64,000 nt of DNA. It comes from Sistotremastrum niveocremeum HHB9708 (Eukaryota > Basidiomycota > Agaricomycetes > Sistotremastrales > Sistotremastraceae). Below the pieces are notes generated by a model. The model worked only from the letters and a program-made list of their open reading frames with translations, was not told the origin of the DNA and made no database searches. The stretch covers positions 253,871 through 317,870 of the forward strand of contig KV419419.1 of NCBI GenBank assembly GCA_001630475.1, written 5' to 3'. The stretch's first letter is position 1. Each line of letters begins with the position of its first letter. The position numbers were made by a program, and so were the translations under genes. This document shows, one piece after another, positions 59,122 to 64,000 of this stretch.

Positions 59122-59776
59122 CTGTCAATCCATGTCCTCTTCAAAATTTCTCTGTCTCATGATATCGACAATATATTTTCATCTTTGAAACTGCGCCTAA
59201 GACTCCGCTAGAACTCTCTGCGAGTATCTTTCGGCTTCCGGAAACTCTCTCAGCACTCTCTTCCCCCTTCCACCACTACGACTGATTCTCAGCATCGGTC
59301 TCTTGTACCAGCCTCTTCCTCGCAAAACTGGTAACACCCACTTCATCATACTGGACCCGATCGGGTATCCTATGAGTGTCGTAGGCGCTGCTCCCCCGTT
59401 ATACCAACTCAGCAACACGGTAGTGTTGTGGATGGGCCGAGGAGCAGCTGCCAGAAATGTGTGGAATTGCGCTGAAGTCTGGAAGGTAAGGGTCTCGTTC
59501 ATCCAATGCCCGCAAATGGTCTGCATGTAAGTCTGTCCTTGTTCGTCGTCGCTGCTTCCATTGATCCCCATCGGCAGTGTACTTTTCGCCTTGTCCACAG
59601 TTTCATCGGTGCGCCTGCCTCTGTATCCCATTTCTTCATCTACTGACTGCTTCTCCTCACTTTCGTTAACAAAAGATAAGTGCCTTTCTTATGTTGTAGC
59701 CGCTTCACCGGTTTTGCTGACAATGGTAACGTTAGACACCGTCTTATCCGACATCAAGCACGAGTCTGTGCGACAG
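59122..59776 (-). repeat. right arm of an inverted duplication
   Basis: Inverted partner of 58287-58946. Together the arms could form a very long hairpin transcript if transcribed through. There are no visible target duplications or transposon-type ends at the arm borders. Confidence 0.85.
59197..59754 (-). pseudogene. small reading frame of unknown family, right-arm copy
   Basis: The minus frame 59631-59197 (144 codons) carries the same core as the left arm. A plausible first exon from ATG 59754 (MSDKTVSNVTI) could splice at GTCAGC to the AAGCAG acceptor in phase, giving a two-exon gene. After IGYPIGSSM the frame departs from the left arm because of a one-base length difference, so the two copies have different C-termini. 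Which end is original is not known. Family not recognised. Confidence 0.4.
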
Positions 59777-61249
59777 GTAAAACAGTAGCAGTTAATTAGG
59801 CAGTGCAACCACAGAAGCGGTTGATCGAGCCCTTTGATAGCAACGACGCTGCCTGGCTATATTTTCGCTCAGCTAGTATGGTCTGCTAGCAGTGCATTCC
59901 CTTCCCCTATTAGTCTTTCATATATATATATATATGTTTCTCAGATACCATAAATGTGAAGGCTTTTGCGAGTGTAAAGTACACAGAAACTCCAAAATTC
60001 GATATCAGACGTAGTCGCAAGTGTACAGTAGACAAGTTGCTATCAAGGCATGGGAGGATCCGGAGGCCAATGCGATAGATAAGACATTTGTAGCAGATAG
60101 CCATGACCTCGCCTAGCACGGGATGCTTGACAAAAAACTTGATTCTTCAGTCCTAGGAGACAGGAGCCGAGTTCAGTTGGACTTCGGATGCAGCTCTCAG
60201 ATTAGATGGCCGCCGACTTCAAAATTGGAACGACATAAAACGAAGATTAAGACAAGGCGGCGCTGTTCTCGTCATGGTAGTTGAATGAACGTGAAAGAGT
60301 GATCCAGGATCATCATCAGGCTATTCGGCTCCGGTGCGATTTCCCTCACGATTTATTTTCTTGATCCGATGAGGCAAGTGTGGGCACGAGGGCTCAAGTA
60401 GCATAGACACGGCAAAAGTAGGGATAGACCACGTCGCTCGAGTCGAGAGTCAGAAGCCGCCATCGAGTAGTTACCGTGTTCGGATTTGCAGGTCGTTCGA
60501 TACGTGGGCGTCGGCGTACGGAGAAAGATCCGAATTGCCCTCAACTCGCTCGGCATGTCGACGCAGAGAGAGAATATGTTGAGTTGGTGAGGGCAGAGCT
60601 ATGATCTAGCAGCTGAGACCCATCGGAATACGCCACAGCCGCGTAAGATCAGCGCAAACCCTTGAGAACACTGAGAAGTATCGATCGAGGGAGAAGAGAT
60701 AATGCGCACGCAGAAAAGCCGAATGATAGTACTCTCGGGAGAGACGATGAGAAAGAACATGTCGATTCGGACAGTCTCAATTGATGTCAGCACGTGCGCA
60801 AAGACTGTTGAAGGAGAAGCTTACCAAAGTCTAGCGGACTGTAGGTTGCCAGAAGTAGGACAAATGCGCTAAAGAGGCAGTTGCCAGAACCATATTTAAT
60901 CGCGGACCAACCAATGTATGGTCCGAGGTCGGACTCCGAACGCGGCGGTGTCTAAAGTTGATCGCGGCTACTTGACTCTGACAAAGTGCGCCTGAGGAAT
61001 GAGCTTGTGCAAGACTGTTGATTCGGTTCGCCTGGCGGGAAAGCGGGGCTGGGCGCCTATTCACAAAGTCGGGTCAAATTTACATTCAAACTTTGACTCA
61101 AACTTTGACTCATGGAGGGTGACGCACGAGAGGGCAAGTAAAGAGCAAGAAGATCTGACCGCCCAGCCTTAGTACGATATCACTCCTTTCAAGTCTGATT
61201 GGTCGGATTCAGCGGTAATTTCAGTAGGTGGCGTGCCTTGCTCTTGTAG
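59777..61249. other. no supported gene
   Basis: It contains an AT microsatellite at about 59921-59934 and only short frames. The pair ACTTTGACTCAAACTTTGACTCA near 61085-61110 is a small tandem. Confidence 0.35.
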
Positions 61250-61900
61250 GAACACCTGAGCTGTGTCAGAACATGTTCGCGAACTCATTTAAACCGTACC
61301 TCAAGAGGATTGTGACTCGAGTTGCATGAGACCTAGATCGGAGCCCAAATTCATATGCCACACCTATGAGCACGCTGAATTAGCTCGAAAGCCATTGGAT
61401 GACATACAAAAGCCTGGATTCTACGTCAACGGAGAGGAAATCGAGACAGCGCTCCCTGACTTCTTGAACTTAGAATAATGCGGATGCACGAGCGAACTCA
61501 TGGAATACGGGCTGATCGAAAAGAAACTGAGTCGGATGCGAAGTCGTCGAAGGTATGCACTCACGCCTTCAAACGCGAGAGAGAACCTCATATGAACTTC
61601 GCTGACGAAACCAAATTTTCGGAAGAGTAAAATCTGAGAGTCACTTGCTCCCCTCGCGCGGGTGTTCTATGGGCGAAGATTATTCAAGAATTGGATAAAG
61701 CGAAGTTGGCCGTACATGATCCACGATATGACGCGTCGCAGAAAGCAATCCAATGGCGTCGCATCTATGAGGAAAGTTCAGCGTTGCGCGGATGACGCTA
61801 TATGAGGGCCTACCCGTTGATGGCTTGGGGCGGGAAGCTAGCCCTAAGTCTTGCAAAGCTATTAGGATGCTTGGATTATTACACGACAGCAGAGCATGAC
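61250..61900 (+). pseudogene. decayed coding segments of unknown family
   Basis: Several plus-strand pieces in different frames read like real protein: a Phe/Lys-rich piece near 61255-61330 (NMFANSFKPYLKRIVTRVA), one at about 61330-61475 (ICHTYEHAELARKPLDDI, GFYVNGEEIETALPDFL) and one at about 61660-61790 (IIQELDKAKLAVHDPRYDAS). They do not form a single open frame, and introns do not explain all the changes. This is probably an old broken gene, host or mobile. I do not recognise the family and do not attempt to assemble it. Confidence 0.35.
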
Positions 61901-63176
61901 ATACCTGGTAATCTCAGTTGACAACCGAGAAAATGAATAATGTGTGGCTTTTTCAGAGGAACGGTCGTAAAACATCCATCCGGTCGTTTCGGCGGCTTGA
62001 TGATCTTAGAAGGGCTACCTATCGAGTCAACCTCTGAGTAAGACGAATGATGGGGTATGAAAGCGTACCTCAATAATCCAACGAGCTTTGAAAGTGATGC
62101 AGGGCAAGATGCGTCGCCCAGACGAAGCCAAGGTGCAGACAGGAAAAACGTCTAATATTCGTTAAGGTCAAAACATAGGTCTCGGCGATGTGAGACGGAC
62201 AGACCGTCAACGTTTGATGTACGAATCTCAGCCAATCAGGTCACTGCGAGAAGAGTCGAGTCAAAGGCCAGGGCTTGAACATGAGCGCGACGGTTGTAAA
62301 AAAGCACTGAGGTCTGAGCTCTGGACAAGCTCCCGTGTCGGCTCAGCTCAAATTGGCCGATTATTGGCCCAATCAATTGAAAATTAAAGCAGTCCAGTCG
62401 TGAGCGGGTCGAGTCTCAAGGAGAGGATTATCATAATTTTTAAAGGACAGGGGAAGTGCGATATTATTAGAAGTGGGCCGCAGTAAATACAGGACAAGCT
62501 TCAAACAGTCATCGACGAGATCTATATTGTGTTCCCAATTGAAAGGACGCCGAATGGAGGACAATGTCAGATAAATAACGAGAACTGAGAGACATAGGCT
62601 TGCAAAATGATCTTGGTAAAAATCGATCGAGAAGAGCAATTGCTGTCGAGGGAAGAACGAAGAGGGTGAGAGGAGCCTAGGGCAACATGTGAGCGAGGGA
62701 GATAAATAGATGAGAACATTGCACCTACACGGAAGGTCAAGGAGATACTTGTCGATTTCTTCGAGGGCACTTTTCGAGGGCACTTTTCGCCGTTTGTCTG
62801 ATTTGGCTATGAATCAATCTAGAGCGCTGATCATTCTCTCGAGACAAAAGCAGCCGAGGTATACGGTCGCTGAAGTATGCCAGCATAACTGTGAGTCCGA
62901 GCGTAAGGCAGACGGGATGAAGGGGCAGAATAAGTTGGTGATCCTGAGAATAAACCAGAGCGCGGAGCAGGGAAGAAGATATGCAATCGCAATGCAAAGG
63001 AGCCTTTACACTGTTTGATGTGGTAAGGGAAATGATGAGTAGCTTGAAGAGATAGACTTACATTTCATGCCGGTTGAAATCCTTATATCGATGAATCCCG
63101 CCTTGAGTCCCGCCCTCCAACCACGGAACCGTGGCGTATCGTCCACAGGTCGCTATTGCCAGTACAGTATTAGTCA
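61901..63176. other. no supported gene
   Basis: A 136-codon minus frame (62373-62783) and a 102-codon plus frame (62710-63018) overlap on opposite strands. Neither has a domain. A GAGGGCACTTTTC unit is tandemly doubled at 62763-62788. Confidence 0.35.
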
Positions 63177-63332
63177 GGCGCCTTGCCCATCCACAACACT
63201 AGCGTGTATTGGATTTTCATAGAAGATGCCCGGTTGTACACAATTTCTATGGCATATCGTCAGACAGATCGCATTAAGTGTGTGTCGCCTATGCTGCCAG
63301 TTTTTGCGATGAAGTTGGCCGGATCAGGACCC
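63177..63332 (+). repeat. degraded third copy of the 58-59 kb duplicated frame
   Basis: It matches the left arm around 58622-58765: CCATCCACAACACTA followed by CGTGT, TTGG, and later TTTTGCGA and GGATCAGGACC-type blocks. Many substitutions and length changes separate it from the two near-identical arms, so it is an older copy. No intact frame. Confidence 0.55.
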
Positions 63333-64000
63333 TGTTGCTGGGGCACAGTTATCGCCATCGTGGCGGTGGTGGCGCAAGCAGAAAGAAAATGGGGCGACGG
63401 TCTCATCGCTACCAAGAAATATTCATAGAGAATGTCGGCATAGTGTAAGGCGCGACTCAAACGTTAAAAGTATATCCATGATTTTTGAGGAGAGCCTGTA
63501 TTGACAGTGATTGAGGTAGTAGAACTTGGAACCGTCAGATCATTATATCGCCGAAAATAAATTATCTGACACCAGATGACTTCAGATGACTTTTCGAGGA
63601 CGACTTGGTAATCGACCAAGTACCAGTACAGATTTTCAAACTCAGACCACTCGAAACCTCAGGCTCGCAGGAGAGCTCTCGAAGCTGTGGCTATCAAAAT
63701 CTACCCCGATTGCGAGCCACCCGTGCTCTTCAGAGGGATTAAGACTAGATATCACCACGGTGGAGGTTGCCCTCAATATTGCGACGTCATCTGCGAGCCA
63801 CGGGTTGCGTCAAGTTTCCAGTCAAGATTGGCGTACTATGAATTCGCTTTGTCATGCGACACCTAGGGGAGTGGGTGCAATTGGCTACATTCACGACGAG
63901 GGATTGGTGAACGCAGAATCGTAGGTCAGTAGATCCATCTATTCCTACTCACATGAATTCGCTAACTGTATTCTCCAGCGGTTTTTCTGCAGATCGTCCG
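63333..64000. other. no supported gene at the right edge
   Basis: A 112-codon plus frame (63586-63924) has no domain. Nothing else is visible up to the window end. Confidence 0.35.

Noticed and set aside
29000-64000. LTR retrotransposon, LINE or other autonomous element
   Set aside because: No reverse transcriptase, integrase, protease, capsid or transposase motif and no long terminal direct repeats were seen. The elements found are non-autonomous DNA transposons.

Overview
The window looks like nuclear DNA of a filamentous basidiomycete, probably an agaricomycete. Protein-coding genes are split by many short introns (mostly 48-70 nt) with GT..AG ends, intergenic distances in the left half are a few hundred bases, the tRNA gene carries an intron, and the recognisable proteins are fungal (a Con7-like zinc-finger regulator, metF/MET13-type MTHFR, Pus1, an SAF1-like F-box/RCC1 protein, a vacuolar-type amino acid transporter). 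Genus cannot be fixed from sequence reading alone. All exon models below were built by hand from splice signals, frame and protein-family fit.

Left part (1-29 kb) is a conventional gene block. In order: an uncertain partial exon at the left edge; a long non-coding leader region; the Con7-like C2H2 factor (3363-5792, +); a 4.7-kb gene-poor stretch with one decayed reading frame; F-box/RCC1 (10465-12730, +); tRNA pseudouridine synthase PUS1 (12892-15004, +); a Ser/Pro-rich protein of unknown function with a KEN box (15157-17024, -), divergent from methylenetetrahydrofolate reductase (17280-19507, +); an ELMO/CED-12 family protein (19903-22781, -), divergent from an AAAP amino acid transporter (23056-24914, +); an R3H-SUZ RNA-binding protein (25312-28796, +); and an intron-containing tRNA-Pro(AGG) (29034-29128). 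These are mostly single-copy housekeeping or regulatory genes and do not form one pathway.

Right part (29-64 kb) begins just past the tRNA and is an accessory, repeat-rich compartment. It holds two F-box genes of the fungal 'CRxWR' type (31931-32983 + and 50597-51683 -), a pair of mutually inverted paralogs of unknown function (33882-36111 + and 47506-49607 -), several decayed relatives of such genes, and at least six non-autonomous DNA transposons: four copies of a foldback element with about 270-bp terminal inverted repeats and TA target duplications, and two hAT-type MITEs with perfect 8-bp target duplications, one of them nested in a foldback copy. A low-copy diverged repeat occurs at about 36.8-37.7, 43.5-44.1 and 55.2-55.8 kb. 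At 58.3-59.8 kb lies an inverted duplication of a small reading frame of unknown family, with a third degraded copy at 63.2 kb. I saw no reverse transcriptase, integrase, capsid or autonomous transposase frame.

Most noteworthy: a predicted 3-nt microexon in PUS1 encoding the Ile of a conserved HQIRKM motif; a 20-nt microexon in the transporter; the datable nesting of transposons; and duplicated flanks shared by two foldback copies.
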